DNA from: JAQGMV01 sp035626595
Lineage (GTDB): Bacteria > Pseudomonadota > Gammaproteobacteria > Burkholderiales > SG8-41
Direction of reading: 5' to 3'
Assembly: GCA_035626595.1 (NCBI GenBank)
Contig: DASPNJ010000010.1
Span: 62,001-126,000, forward strand
DNA: 64,000 bases
Numbering within the stretch: position 1 is the stretch's first letter; every line of letters begins with the position of its first letter. This document shows, one piece after another, positions 23,899 through 32,209 of the stretch. The notes under the pieces were generated by a model. It saw only the letters and a program-made list of their open reading frames with translations, had not been told where the DNA came from and did not search any database. A program made the translations under genes and the position numbers.

Positions 23899-25122
23899 AT
23901 GAGCCACGACGAAACGGATCAGGCGAGACGCGACTTTCTGGTCGCCGGCGCCGGCGTGGTTCTGGCCGCGGGGTTGCCGCGCGCGGCATGGGCTGCCGAC
24001 GCGCCGAAGCCGCCGGCCGATCCGCCCGGCACGATCCCGAACAAGATTGTACTGGCCGAAAAAGATCCGGCGATGAAGCCGCACTCCGAGCGCCCGCTGA
24101 CGGCAAGCGTGACGGCCGAATACCTCGGCGACGACGTGACGCCGACCCACCGCCATTTCGTTCGCAACAACCTGCTCACGCCGGATTTCGATGAGGCCAC
24201 GCACAAGGTCGAGATCGCGGGGCTCGTCGACAAGCCGATGACGCTCACAGTCGCCGAGCTGCGCTCGCGTTTTCCCGCGGTGACGACGCAGGCGATGCTC
24301 GAATGCGCAGGCTCGGGCCGCACGGGTTACACACCGAGGCCGCGCGGCACGCCGTGGCCGACGACCGGCGGCATGAGCTGCTCGCAGTGGACGGGCGCAA
24401 GGCTCGCGGACGTGCTGCGTGCCGCCGGCGTGCGCGCCGATGCCGTGCACGTCGCATTCACCGGGGCGGACTTCGGCGCGCTGCCGACGATCCCCAAAGT
24501 CGCGCGCAGCGTACCGATCGCGAAGGCGATGGAGCAGCACACGCTGATCGCGTACGGCATGAACGGCGGCGCGATACCGAAGATCCACGGCCATCCGATG
24601 CGCGTGGTCGTGCCGTCGTGGGCCGGATCGGCTTCGATCAAGTGGATCGGCCGCATCGAGGTGCTGCCGGCGCCGCTCAAAGGGCCCTACATGGACGCGA
24701 GCTATCGCATCCCGCGCGAGCCGGTCGAGCCGGGCAGCAAGATGCCGCCCGACGCGCTGATGACCGAAGCGTGGCCGGTGAAGTCGATCATCACCCATCC
24801 GGCGCCGGGCGCACAGGTGAGCAGGGGCAAGCCGATGTTGATCGCGGGCAAGGCCTGGGCCGGCGAGCACGACATCGCGCGCGTGGAGCTCTCGTTCGAC
24901 GAAGGACGCACGTGGCGCAACGCCCAGTTGAATCCCGCCGGAGACAAGTACGCGTGGCGCACCTTCAGCTTCGCGTACACGCCCGCGCGCGGGGGCTATA
25001 CGACCGTGCTTGCGCGCGCGACCGACGACGCCGGCAATACCCAGCCGCTCGTCGCGGCCTGGAATCCGCTCGGCTACTTCTGGAACGGCTGGCATCGCGT
25101 CGGTTTCACGGTCACGGCGTGA
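23899..25122 (+). CDS. Exported molybdopterin sulfite dehydrogenase-like subunit (SorA-like)
   Basis: A 407-residue SUOX-family molybdenum enzyme. The N-terminus is a Tat signal with the twin arginine in 'ARRDFLVAGAGVVLAAGLPR', cut near 'AWAAD', so the folded cofactor-loaded enzyme should reach the periplasm. The Mo-ligating Cys is in 'MLECAGSGRTGY' near residue 135; 'KIHGHPMRVVVPSWAG' is near 233 and the dimerisation domain from about 300 has 'LSFDEGRTWRNAQL'. It overlaps by four bases a diheme cytochrome c gene, the arrangement of SorAB sulfite dehydrogenases. Sulfite is the likely but unproven substrate. Confidence 0.87.
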   Translation: MSHDETDQARRDFLVAGAGVVLAAGLPRAAWAADAPKPPADPPGTIPNKIVLAEKDPAMKPHSERPLTASVTAEYLGDDVTPTHRHFVRNNLLTPDFDEATHKVEIAGLVDKPMTLTVAELRSRFPAVTTQAMLECAGSGRTGYTPRPRGTPWPTTGGMSCSQWTGARLADVLRAAGVRADAVHVAFTGADFGALPTIPKVARSVPIAKAMEQHTLIAYGMNGGAIPKIHGHPMRVVVPSWAGSASIKWIGRIEVLPAPLKGPYMDASYRIPREPVEPGSKMPPDALMTEAWPVKSIITHPAPGAQVSRGKPMLIAGKAWAGEHDIARVELSFDEGRTWRNAQLNPAGDKYAWRTFSFAYTPARGGYTTVLARATDDAGNTQPLVAAWNPLGYFWNGWHRVGFTVTA

Positions 25123-25733
25123 CCTCGTTTCAGCGCGTGCGCGGCGCCGCGGTCGCGTTCGCGGCCCTGATGTGCGTCACGGCGGGTGTCTCCATCGCGC
25201 CGCTGCGCGCGCAGCAGGAAGAGCCGTCGAAAACGCTGATGCCCGGAAAAGGCGCAGCGCTGACGATGGCGAAGTGCTCGATCTGCCACGACATCACGCA
25301 CGTCACGCGCTCGCGGCTCTCGCGCGACGAGTGGGAAGACAACATCAAGGTGATGATCGCGCGCGGCATGCCCGCGCAGCCCGAGGAAGACCGCCAGATC
25401 CTCGAATATCTGGCGACCTACTACAACCGCGATAAGCCGCCGCCGGCCGCCGATCCGGCGGCCGCTGCAGCCGGCGCCGCGCCCGCGCCCGAGCGCCTGC
25501 TCGCCGAGCGGGGGTGCATCGCGTGTCACGCACTCGACAAACGCGTGATCGGCCCGTCGTACCGCGAAGTCGCGCAGAAGTACCGGGGCGACGCCGCGGC
25601 GACGACGAGACTCGTCGCGAAAGTGAAGGAAGGCGGCGCGGGCGCATGGGGACAGGTGCCGATGCCGCCGCATCCGCAGGTGCCCGACGCCGAGCTGAAA
25701 CAGCTCGTCGGTTGGATCCTGCAGCAGAACTGA
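25119..25733 (+). CDS. Diheme cytochrome c (SorB-like electron acceptor)
   Basis: A 204-residue exported c-type cytochrome. The GTG start overlaps the TGA of the molybdenum gene (GTGA). A signal peptide ends near 'APLRAQQ'. Two heme-binding motifs are present: CSICH near residue 47 and CIACH near 130, the second followed by 'DKRVIGPSY', typical of cytochrome c551-type domains. A run of about 15 Ala/Pro residues links the halves. It most likely takes electrons from the Mo enzyme and passes them to a terminal oxidase. SorB itself is usually monoheme and smaller, so this is a variant. Confidence 0.87.
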   Translation: MTSFQRVRGAAVAFAALMCVTAGVSIAPLRAQQEEPSKTLMPGKGAALTMAKCSICHDITHVTRSRLSRDEWEDNIKVMIARGMPAQPEEDRQILEYLATYYNRDKPPPAADPAAAAAGAAPAPERLLAERGCIACHALDKRVIGPSYREVAQKYRGDAAATTRLVAKVKEGGAGAWGQVPMPPHPQVPDAELKQLVGWILQQN

Positions 25734-25844
25734 ATTCAACGCCATATCTCTGGGGCGGTGCGGCGGCAGAGCCGATCCTCAGACCCGTGGTTCCATAAGC
25801 TTGGAACCCAGCGCGCGGTGGAGGTGATTCGGCGAGCCGATTTG

Positions 25845-25944
25845 TGCCGCAGTCATTGCAGCCGGCGCTTCGTGTGCGGGTAGTCGTGTTTCCACTGCCC
25901 GCCGCGAAGCGGGTTTCCGGCTGTAATGACACGCTTTTGCGGCA
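25845..25944. repeat. About 100-base nested imperfect palindrome
   Basis: The outer arms TGCCGCAGTCATTGCAGCCGG (25845-25865) and the reverse complement of 25917-25944 match except for a seven-base insertion. Inner arms CGCTTCGTGTGCGGG (25866-25880) and CCCGCCGCGAAGCG (25898-25911) also pair. No gene lies between 25734 and 26002. It could be a small MITE-like element, a structured RNA or a bidirectional terminator. Confidence 0.65.
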
Positions 25945-26002
25945 CCATGAGGGTCGACGAATCGCCTACACCGCGCCGTCCGAGCGGCGCGAGGACAGCG
26001 CG

Positions 26003-26512
26003 TCACTTGCGGCCGGCGAGAGCCCGCGCGAGTCTCAGGTGTTCCCTCAGCATCGGCAGCACGCGCGCAGCGAACGCCTTCAGCTCCTCGGCATCGCCGC
26101 GCGTCGCCTGCTTCTCGTAGAGCGCGGCGGCTTTCTCGTGCTCGCGCACCATGTGGTCCGCGAACTCACGGTCGAACTCGCTGCCGGCGAGCTTCGCGAG
26201 CTTGTTGGCGTCGCCCGCCCGGCGCGTGCCGGGCTCCTTCGGCACGTTGACGCCGAGCGCTGCACCGATCTTGTCGAGCTCCCGGCCCACTCGGGCATGG
26301 TCGTCCACCAGCATCTGCGCGAAAAACTTCACTTCGGCACTCGACGCGTTCCGCTGCGCGAGCCGGCCGAGCTCGACCGCGCCGTGCCCGTCTTCCGCCG
26401 CCTCGGTGATGAAATGACGATCGTTGCTCGTGAGCTTAGCCTCCCCGGCGTAGCCGCTCATGCCCGATGCGACGAGCACGAGCGCGGCAAGCGTACGCGC
26501 GACAAGCGTCAT
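26003..26512 (-). CDS. DUF4142 domain exported protein
   Basis: A 169-residue exported protein with a signal peptide (MTLVARTLAALVLVASGMSGYAG). The mature part is the DUF4142 ferritin-like four-helix pattern: 'FITEAAEDGHGAVELGRLAQ' near residue 34, 'VKFFAQMLVDDHARVGREL' near 61, 'FADHMVREHEKAAALYE' near 116 and a final helix. Such proteins are periplasmic and often stress-associated in Proteobacteria; no reaction is known. It ends near the palindromic region and starts 17 bases downstream of the hydrolase stop. Confidence 0.87.
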   Translation of the reverse strand: MTLVARTLAALVLVASGMSGYAGEAKLTSNDRHFITEAAEDGHGAVELGRLAQRNASSAEVKFFAQMLVDDHARVGRELDKIGAALGVNVPKEPGTRRAGDANKLAKLAGSEFDREFADHMVREHEKAAALYEKQATRGDAEELKAFAARVLPMLREHLRLARALAGRK

Positions 26513-26529
26513 TCAGGGGTTCCTCCGCT

Positions 26530-27339
26530 CTAACCGCGGTGCGGCTCGGCCTCGACGGGCGCCGCACCGGCGCGCGCGCTGCCCTGCGCGACCGGCGCCT
26601 GCTGGCGGGCGCCCAGCACCATCTCCGTGAGCCAGTTGACGAGTATGGACGTGTAGGCGCGCTGCGCGGGCTCCATGGAAAGCCCGTGATCCGCGCCTTC
26701 GATGATGCGGTAGGTGAGCGAGTGCGCGTGCTTGCACGCCTCGCGATAGTTCTCGATCACGCGGTGCGGCACCGTATCGTCGTTTTCCGATTCGACGATG
26801 AGGACGTCGCCCCTGAACGCCGCGCACGCTTTGAGCGCACGGTTGTCCTGCGGCCGCACGTGCCGGCGCCGGTACGCGGGAAGATCCGGGTCCTTGTGGA
26901 GCTGCTTTTTAGGCAGCTCCCATCCGGTGTCCTTGTAAAGCGCCGGCACCCGCAGCGCGAGCCAGCGCGCCGGCCGATGCTCCGTGAGCAGCGCCGCCAG
27001 GTACCCGCCGTAGCTGCTGCCGACGACCGCGACCGAGTCGGCATCGACGTTCGGATGGCTCACGAGCTCGTCGTAGGCGGCGAAGACGTCCTCCAGGTTG
27101 TCCTGGCGCGAGACCGTTTCCTGCTGCGAGTCGGTGCGCGCGTGGCCGCGCAGGTCGAACGTGAGGCCGATGCAGCCGAGCGCTGCGATCTCGCGCGCGC
27201 GCGCGACGTACTGCTGCTGGCTGCCGCCCCAGCCGTGGACGAACAGCACGCCCGGGATCGAGGTGGCGGGTGACACCAGCGTGCCGGCGATATGCTGGCC
27301 CGCGACGGCGATATCGACGTGGTGATCACGCGTCGACAT
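26530..27339 (-). CDS. Alpha/beta hydrolase (prolyl-oligopeptidase-like)
   Basis: A 269-residue hydrolase. 'GVLFVHGWGGSQQQY' (HG oxyanion region) is near residue 28, 'LTFDLRGHARTD' near 53, nucleophile elbow GSSYGG near 99, acid region 'VESENDDTVPH' near 183 and catalytic His in 'GADHGLSMEP' near 215. The last 25 residues are Ala/Gln-rich and may be disordered. It overlaps the upstream DUF3182 gene by 14 bases, which suggests coupled translation and a shared pathway. The substrate is unknown. Confidence 0.87.
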   Translation of the reverse strand: MSTRDHHVDIAVAGQHIAGTLVSPATSIPGVLFVHGWGGSQQQYVARAREIAALGCIGLTFDLRGHARTDSQQETVSRQDNLEDVFAAYDELVSHPNVDADSVAVVGSSYGGYLAALLTEHRPARWLALRVPALYKDTGWELPKKQLHKDPDLPAYRRRHVRPQDNRALKACAAFRGDVLIVESENDDTVPHRVIENYREACKHAHSLTYRIIEGADHGLSMEPAQRAYTSILVNWLTEMVLGARQQAPVAQGSARAGAAPVEAEPHRG

Positions 27340-28498
27340 ACCGCTCGACCGTGGCGTATTTGGTGATGAATCCGACCTCCGGATCGTCGTCCTGGAAGTG
27401 CACGATCGCGCCGTCCGGGACCTGCACGGCGCGTCCGTACCGCTCGCTGCACTCCGCGCGTACCGCGCGCAGCGAACGATCGCCGCGGAACGCTTCCAGC
27501 GCGGCCACTTCGGCCGGCGTCGCGCCGCCGATGCGCCACGATTGCTCGAGCACGCCGCAGTGCACCTGCCCGTCCGCGTCGCGGCCGCGCGCGATATCGT
27601 AATTGCGGCGCGAAGCGAAGAAACCGCTGAAGCAGGCACCGACCGCCGCGTCGTACACGCGCGAGCGCCGGATCGCATCGCGCGCGATGTCGTCGATATC
27701 GAGGGAGAGCAGGGCGTCGAATCCGCCGCGCGCGACCGTCAGGTCCGAACCGCCGTAGACCTCGTCGCCACGCCCGTTCGGCGTGAGCTTCTGCGTGCCG
27801 ACGTACGTTGCGACGAGATCGTGCACCAGCACCTGACCGACGCTGTAGGTCGTCACGTCCTCGAGGTTCTGCTCGAGAACCACGCCGCAGCGCGCGAGGT
27901 CCGCCGGATCGAGCCCGGCGAGCGCCGCGGCGAGGGTGCCGCTGTCGCGCACGATGGTCTGGCCCCGCCCGCCGACGGCGAGCGACGGCTTGACGCGTAT
28001 CGGGCCGCGCGCGAGCAGGCGCTCGCCGGCCGCCAGCGCGTCCTCGCTCGCGAACGCCGAAAAACCCGGCAGCACCGCGTTGCGCACCAGCCGGTCGAAC
28101 TCGCGCGACCAGCCGCGCGGAACGTGCGCGCGCTCGCTGAAGACCGGATGCGTGATGCTTTTGGTGCCAACGAATTCGTAAGGGACGACGCCGCCGAAGA
28201 GGTCATGCTCGCCGGCGATGCCGAGCGCGCGTGCGGCGTCGAGTGCCAGCGTGTCGTCCGGAACGAAATAAAGCGGCGCGCCGTAACGCCCGTCCGCGTC
28301 GTACTCGCCCGCGTATTCGCACCCTTTCAGCGCCGCCACGCGTTGAGCGATTTCCCTGAGCGTCACGGCCTCGTGGCTGCGCGGATCGCATTCCGGCGCA
28401 CCCGAGTAGGAAACGACGAACCCGCGCGTGCCGGTATGTAAATGCGCAACGCGCGAGCGCCCTGTGTTTCGCTGCCGCATGATGCGTGCTGGGGCCAT
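27326..28498 (-). CDS. DUF3182 family ATP-grasp-like protein
   Basis: A protein of about 390 residues in the DUF3182 family. The centre looks like an ATP-grasp fold: 'GPIRVKPSLAVGGRGQTIVR' near residue 165, 'VVLEQNLEDVTTYSVGQ' near 205 and 'YGGSDLTV'. The reaction is unknown; an ATP-dependent ligase is implied. Two in-frame ATG codons (28498 and 28480) are possible and neither has a clear ribosome binding site, so the N-terminus is uncertain. It shares a divergent promoter region with the DUF4124 gene and overlaps the hydrolase gene downstream. Confidence 0.75.
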   Translation of the reverse strand: MAPARIMRQRNTGRSRVAHLHTGTRGFVVSYSGAPECDPRSHEAVTLREIAQRVAALKGCEYAGEYDADGRYGAPLYFVPDDTLALDAARALGIAGEHDLFGGVVPYEFVGTKSITHPVFSERAHVPRGWSREFDRLVRNAVLPGFSAFASEDALAAGERLLARGPIRVKPSLAVGGRGQTIVRDSGTLAAALAGLDPADLARCGVVLEQNLEDVTTYSVGQVLVHDLVATYVGTQKLTPNGRGDEVYGGSDLTVARGGFDALLSLDIDDIARDAIRRSRVYDAAVGACFSGFFASRRNYDIARGRDADGQVHCGVLEQSWRIGGATPAEVAALEAFRGDRSLRAVRAECSERYGRAVQVPDGAIVHFQDDDPEVGFITKYATVERYVDA

Positions 28499-28591
28499 AG
28501 TGCCGGTTTCCGGCAAGAACCGGACCCGTTGCAGCCCAGGCGTGTATGCCTAGAATGGCCGCCACGCGTTAACTGCATCATGGGAGCCGTC

Positions 28592-29056
28592 ATGAGATCC
28601 GCGATCCATTGCGCGCTGGCGCTGGCGCTGTGCAGCGCCGGCGCGTTGGCGCAGCAGCCGATTTTCAAATCGACGATGCCGGACGGCCGCGTGATCTACG
28701 GCGAGAAGCCGGAGGCGGGGGCGAAACGCGTGGACAAGGTCGAAGCGCCGCCGCCGAAGTCGGGCGTCACCGGCCTCACGCCCGAGGAGCGGGCACGCGC
28801 GGAGCAGCTCACGCGCCAGCGTGCCGCCGAGAACGCCGCGAGCGCGACGAAGCAGCGCGAGCTCGACGAGGCGCGCAAGCAGCTCAAGGCCGCCGAAGCC
28901 GCACGCGAAGCGGGCAAGGAGCCGCTGCCCGGCGAGCGGCTCGGGCTCGCGGGCGGCGGCACGCGCTTGAGTGACGCTTATCACCAGCGGCAGAAGAGCC
29001 TCGAGGCCGCGGTGGAAACCGCCCGCAAGCGCCTGCAGGCCGCCGAAGGCCGCTGA
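28592..29056 (+). CDS. DUF4124 domain exported protein
   Basis: A 154-residue exported protein with a signal peptide (MRSAIHCALALALCSAGALA). The DUF4124 pattern follows at once: 'IFKSTMPDGRVIYGEKPEAG'. The rest is strongly helical and charged, rich in Ala, Glu, Lys and Arg, consistent with a coiled coil from about residue 75 to 150. TGGGAG ahead of ATG 28592 decides the start over ATG 28580. Function unknown; probably periplasmic. Confidence 0.83.
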   Translation: MRSAIHCALALALCSAGALAQQPIFKSTMPDGRVIYGEKPEAGAKRVDKVEAPPPKSGVTGLTPEERARAEQLTRQRAAENAASATKQRELDEARKQLKAAEAAREAGKEPLPGERLGLAGGGTRLSDAYHQRQKSLEAAVETARKRLQAAEGR

Positions 29057-29084
29057 CCGGGCGGAATGGAGATTTCGTTCGCCG

Positions 29085-29126
29085 GGCCGCGGCTGCGGGC
29101 GTAGCCCGCAAGCTTCTCGCCGCGGC
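29085..29126. repeat. GGCCGCGGCTGCGGGCGTAGCCCGC repeat
   Basis: A structured element between convergent genes, with GCGGGCGTAGCCCGC as inner palindrome and CCGCGGC at both ends. A close copy is at 63103-63142, also between convergent genes, so it may be a bidirectional terminator. Confidence 0.75.
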
Positions 29127-30169
29127 TAAAGGATGCGGTTGAACCAGAGCAGGGACAGCACCGCGGAGCACACGGCCAGAAGTGCCGCGGCCGCCGCGAA
29201 CACCGCGCTGATTTCGGTCTCCTTGCGCTCGAGCACGAAGCGCGAGTTGAGCCCGCGGTACACCTTCTTCAAATCCGCCGCGTTGCCCGCGTAGAAGTAC
29301 TGTCCGCGCGTCATCGAGGAGACCGTCTTCAGCGTCTCCTCGTCCAGCCGCACCCGCATGCGCCATCCTTCGAAGCCCATGATCTCGCCGTCCGGCGTGC
29401 CGATGCCGACGGTGAAGACCCGCACGCCGCGATCGGCCGCGAGCTTCGCCGCCTGGATGGGATTCGGTCCGGTCGTCGTCTGCCCGTCGGTGAGCAGCAC
29501 GATCGCCGCCGAGGTGTAAGAGCCCGGCGGCACGGGTTTCGGCGGCTCCTTGGTCTTGAACGGGTCGGTGGCGCTGCGCCACGGGTCCGGTCTCGCCTTC
29601 GCGCCTTCGATCGACTGCAGGCTGATGCCGGCGTTGGGGAATATCGTCGCCAGAGAAACCACGATACCGCTGCCGACCGCGGTGCCGCGCTGAAGCTGCA
29701 GGCGGTCGATCGCGGCGGTGATGTCCTCGCGGTTCTGCGTCGGATGCTGCACGACGAGCGCGGTGGCCGCGAACGCGACGATGCCCAGGCGCGTGCTGCG
29801 CGGCTGCTCTTCGACGAAGGTTTTCGCGGCCGCCTGCGCGGCGGCGAGCCGGTTGGGCTCGACGTCCTTCGCGCGCATGCTGCCCGAGACGTCGATCGCG
29901 AGGATCACGACATCGTGCTGTGAGGGAATCGTGATCACCGCCGCCGGCCGCGCCACGGCGACGATCATCGCGACGATCGCGAGCAGGAAAAGCAACGGCG
30001 GCACGTGCCGGCGCATCGTCTGGCCCGCGCTCAATGCGTCGCGCACCATGGTGAGGCTCGCGTAACGCAGCGCGATCTTCTTCCGGCGCCGCAGCAGGTA
30101 CAGGTACGCCCCCACGAGCACCGGCACGGCGGCGAGCAGCCACAGCATCTCGGGCCAGATGAACGTCAC
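29126..30169 (-). CDS. VWA-domain membrane protein (BatA-like)
   Basis: A 347-residue von Willebrand factor A protein. The start is a GTG overlapping the DUF58 stop by four bases. Two N-terminal membrane segments (residues 5-25 and 58-76, 'LLFLLAIVAMIVAVARPAAV') precede the VWA domain, which keeps the MIDAS motif DVSGS near residue 91 and 'LLTDGQT' near 215. A third membrane segment is at the C-terminus ('VFAAAAALLAVCSAVLSLLW'). Together with MoxR and DUF58 this is the core of a Bat-type system, a membrane-bound metal-dependent adaptor served by the MoxR ATPase. The batB/batC/batD genes are not in the window. Confidence 0.9.
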   Translation of the reverse strand: MTFIWPEMLWLLAAVPVLVGAYLYLLRRRKKIALRYASLTMVRDALSAGQTMRRHVPPLLFLLAIVAMIVAVARPAAVITIPSQHDVVILAIDVSGSMRAKDVEPNRLAAAQAAAKTFVEEQPRSTRLGIVAFAATALVVQHPTQNREDITAAIDRLQLQRGTAVGSGIVVSLATIFPNAGISLQSIEGAKARPDPWRSATDPFKTKEPPKPVPPGSYTSAAIVLLTDGQTTTGPNPIQAAKLAADRGVRVFTVGIGTPDGEIMGFEGWRMRVRLDEETLKTVSSMTRGQYFYAGNAADLKKVYRGLNSRFVLERKETEISAVFAAAAALLAVCSAVLSLLWFNRIL

Positions 30170-31104
30170 GTGGTCGCTTCCAGATGGGCGGGAAGGGCGC
30201 CGCCCGTCGCGAGCTGGCTGCGGCGCTTGCGCAGATCCGCGAACCGCATGATCGCGTCCGGCAGATCGCCGTCGGTCGCGAGCTCCAGCGCGTCGACGCC
30301 GGCGTGGCGGAACGCCTCGCGCAACGCCTGCTCGCGCTCGCGCGCGGCCGCCGCGAAGCGCCGGCGAAAACCACGGTCGTGCGTGTCGACGAAAAGCTGC
30401 TCGCCGGTCTCGGCGTCCTGCACCACGACCAGCCCGAGGTCGGGCAGCTCCATCTCGAGCGGATCGTAGAGACGCACGGCGATCGGCTCGTGCCGCTGCG
30501 CGATCTGCGCGAGCGGCTCGTCCCAGCCGGGCGTGCTGATGAAGTCTGACACGACGAACGCGAGCGAGCGGCGGCGCATGATCTCGAACGCGGACTTCAG
30601 GAACGCCTTGAGATCGGTCGGCGCGGACTGCGCGCGCTCCGGACGCTGGAGCATGCGGTGCACGAGATGCAGTACGTGCGTGCGCCCGCTGCGCGCGGGA
30701 ATCACGGTGTCGAGATTGTCGCCGTAGAAGAGCGCGCCCACCTTGTTGCCGTGGCGCGTGAGGAGCCGCGCGATCACCGTCACGAATTCGATCGCGAGCG
30801 CGCGCTTCTTCACTTCGTTCGAGCCGAAGTCGACCGACGGCGAGAGATCGAGCAGGAACCACGCGGTGACTTCCCGATCCTCGTTGTACTCGCGCACGTA
30901 CGGCGTCTGCAGCCGCGCGGTCACGTTCCAGTCGATGTGCCGGACATCGTCGTGATACTGGTATTCGCGAAGATCCGCCAGATCGAGACCGAAGCCGCGA
31001 AAGAGCGTGCGGTAGTCACCGTGCAGCAGCCCGTCGAGCCGGCGGATCACCGTCCATTCGAGCCGCCGCAGGAGATGCTCAGGATTTGCCGGCAAACTTG
31101 ACAT
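30166..31104 (-). CDS. DUF58 domain protein
   Basis: A 312-residue DUF58 protein. The signature 'GDYRTLFRGFGLDLADLREY' is near residue 29, followed by 'DDVRHIDWNVTARLQTPYVR' near 52 and 'WFLLDLSPSVDFG' near 81, which resembles a VWA-like fold. It is encoded between moxR (26-base overlap) and the VWA gene (four-base overlap), so all three are co-translated. The family always accompanies MoxR ATPases; its biochemical role is not settled. Confidence 0.92.
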   Translation of the reverse strand: MSSLPANPEHLLRRLEWTVIRRLDGLLHGDYRTLFRGFGLDLADLREYQYHDDVRHIDWNVTARLQTPYVREYNEDREVTAWFLLDLSPSVDFGSNEVKKRALAIEFVTVIARLLTRHGNKVGALFYGDNLDTVIPARSGRTHVLHLVHRMLQRPERAQSAPTDLKAFLKSAFEIMRRRSLAFVVSDFISTPGWDEPLAQIAQRHEPIAVRLYDPLEMELPDLGLVVVQDAETGEQLFVDTHDRGFRRRFAAAAREREQALREAFRHAGVDALELATDGDLPDAIMRFADLRKRRSQLATGGALPAHLEATT

Positions 31105-32095
31105 GCGTCTCCAGCGGCTTCTCCGGCGCCGGCACCTGCTCCATCACGCGCCGCACGATTTCGTCCGCGGATATCGATTCGGCGAGCGCCTCGTAGGTGA
31201 GGATGAGGCGGTGGCGCAGCACGTCGGGCGCGACGTCGGTCACGTCCTCGGGGAGCGCGTAGTCGCGCCCGCGCAGAAAGGCGAGCGCGCGCGCACCTTC
31301 GATCAGGTTGATCGAGGCGCGCGGGCTCGCGCCGAACGTGATGTAGCGCTTCAGGTCTTTCATGCCGTAGCGGTCGGGATCGCGGGTCGCGGCGACGAGC
31401 CGCACCGCGTATTGGGTGAGCGAGGGGTCCACGTAACCCTTGCGGCAGTCGCGCTGCAGCGCCGAGAGCTGCTCCGTCGTCGCGACGGACGCCACCTGTT
31501 TCGCCACCCCCGTCACGCGCTCGACGATCACGAACTCCTCTTCTTCCGTCGGATAGCCGACGAGCACTTTCATCATGAAGCGGTCGACCTGCGCTTCCGG
31601 CAGCGGGTACGTGCCTTCGGTCTCGATCGGATTCTGCGTCGCCATCACGAGGAACGGCTCCGGCACCCGGTGCGTCTCGCCGGCGATCGTCACCTGCCGC
31701 TCCTGCATCACTTCGAGCAGCGCGCTCTGCACCTTCGCCGGCGCGCGGTTGATCTCGTCGGCGAGGAGCAGGTTGGTGAAGATCGGTCCGAGCGCGGTCG
31801 TGAACTCGCCGGTCTTCTGGTTGTAGATGCGCGTGCCGATGAGATCGGCGGGCACGAGGTCGGGCGTGAACTGAATGCGGCGGAACGTTCCGCGCACGGT
31901 GCGCGCGAGCGTCTTCACCGTAAGCGTCTTCGCAAGCCCGGGTACGCCTTCGACGAGCAGGTGGCCCTGCGCGAGGATCGCCACCAGCACGCGCTCGAGA
32001 AAATGATCCTGCCCGACGACGATTTTCTTGACCTCGTAGAGGATGCGCTCCATGAGGCCGGAGATTTCGCCGCGGGTGATTTCCGTTGATTCCAT
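31079..32095 (-). CDS. MoxR-family AAA+ ATPase
   Basis: A 338-residue MoxR ATPase that acts as a chaperone for VWA-domain proteins. Walker A is 'VEGVPGLAKTLTVK' near residue 53, Walker B 'LLADEINRAP' near 115, sensor 'VMATQNPIETEGTYPLPEAQ' near 147 and the C-terminal lid 'ASPRASINLIEGARALAFL' near 276. It is the first gene of the MoxR-DUF58-VWA operon. The leader upstream (32096-32209) is occupied by dispersed repeats, so its promoter is probably close to or inside them. Confidence 0.93.
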   Translation of the reverse strand: MESTEITRGEISGLMERILYEVKKIVVGQDHFLERVLVAILAQGHLLVEGVPGLAKTLTVKTLARTVRGTFRRIQFTPDLVPADLIGTRIYNQKTGEFTTALGPIFTNLLLADEINRAPAKVQSALLEVMQERQVTIAGETHRVPEPFLVMATQNPIETEGTYPLPEAQVDRFMMKVLVGYPTEEEEFVIVERVTGVAKQVASVATTEQLSALQRDCRKGYVDPSLTQYAVRLVAATRDPDRYGMKDLKRYITFGASPRASINLIEGARALAFLRGRDYALPEDVTDVAPDVLRHRLILTYEALAESISADEIVRRVMEQVPAPEKPLETHVKFAGKS

Positions 32096-32115
32096 GCGCT
32101 CCCTTTGTCGACTCC

Positions 32116-32201
32116 CGTAGGGTGGGTGGATGACCCACCGACGCGGTGCGCTACTAGCGCACCCTACGCGCTACCGCAGGGTGCGCAGGTTGCGCACCCC
32201 A
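32116..32201. repeat. Three adjacent GTAGGGTG(G/C) palindromes
   Basis: GTAGGGTGGGTGGATGACCCACC, GGTGCGCTACTAGCGCACCCTACG and CGCAGGGTGCGCAGGTTGCGCACCCC stand in a row between the S1C protease stop and the moxR start. This is the densest cluster of this repeat family in the window and shows two sub-types (GGTGGG and GGTGCGC) side by side. Confidence 0.88.
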
Positions 32202-32209
32202 TTCCAGCC

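Noticed and set aside
25845..25944. Insertion sequence ends
   Set aside because: The arms enclose only about 50 bases and no transposase gene is nearby, so it is listed as a palindrome only.
29126..30862. A longer VWA protein starting near 30862
   Set aside because: The extra part is the DUF58 gene read in another frame; the GTG at 30169 gives the normal BatA-like start.
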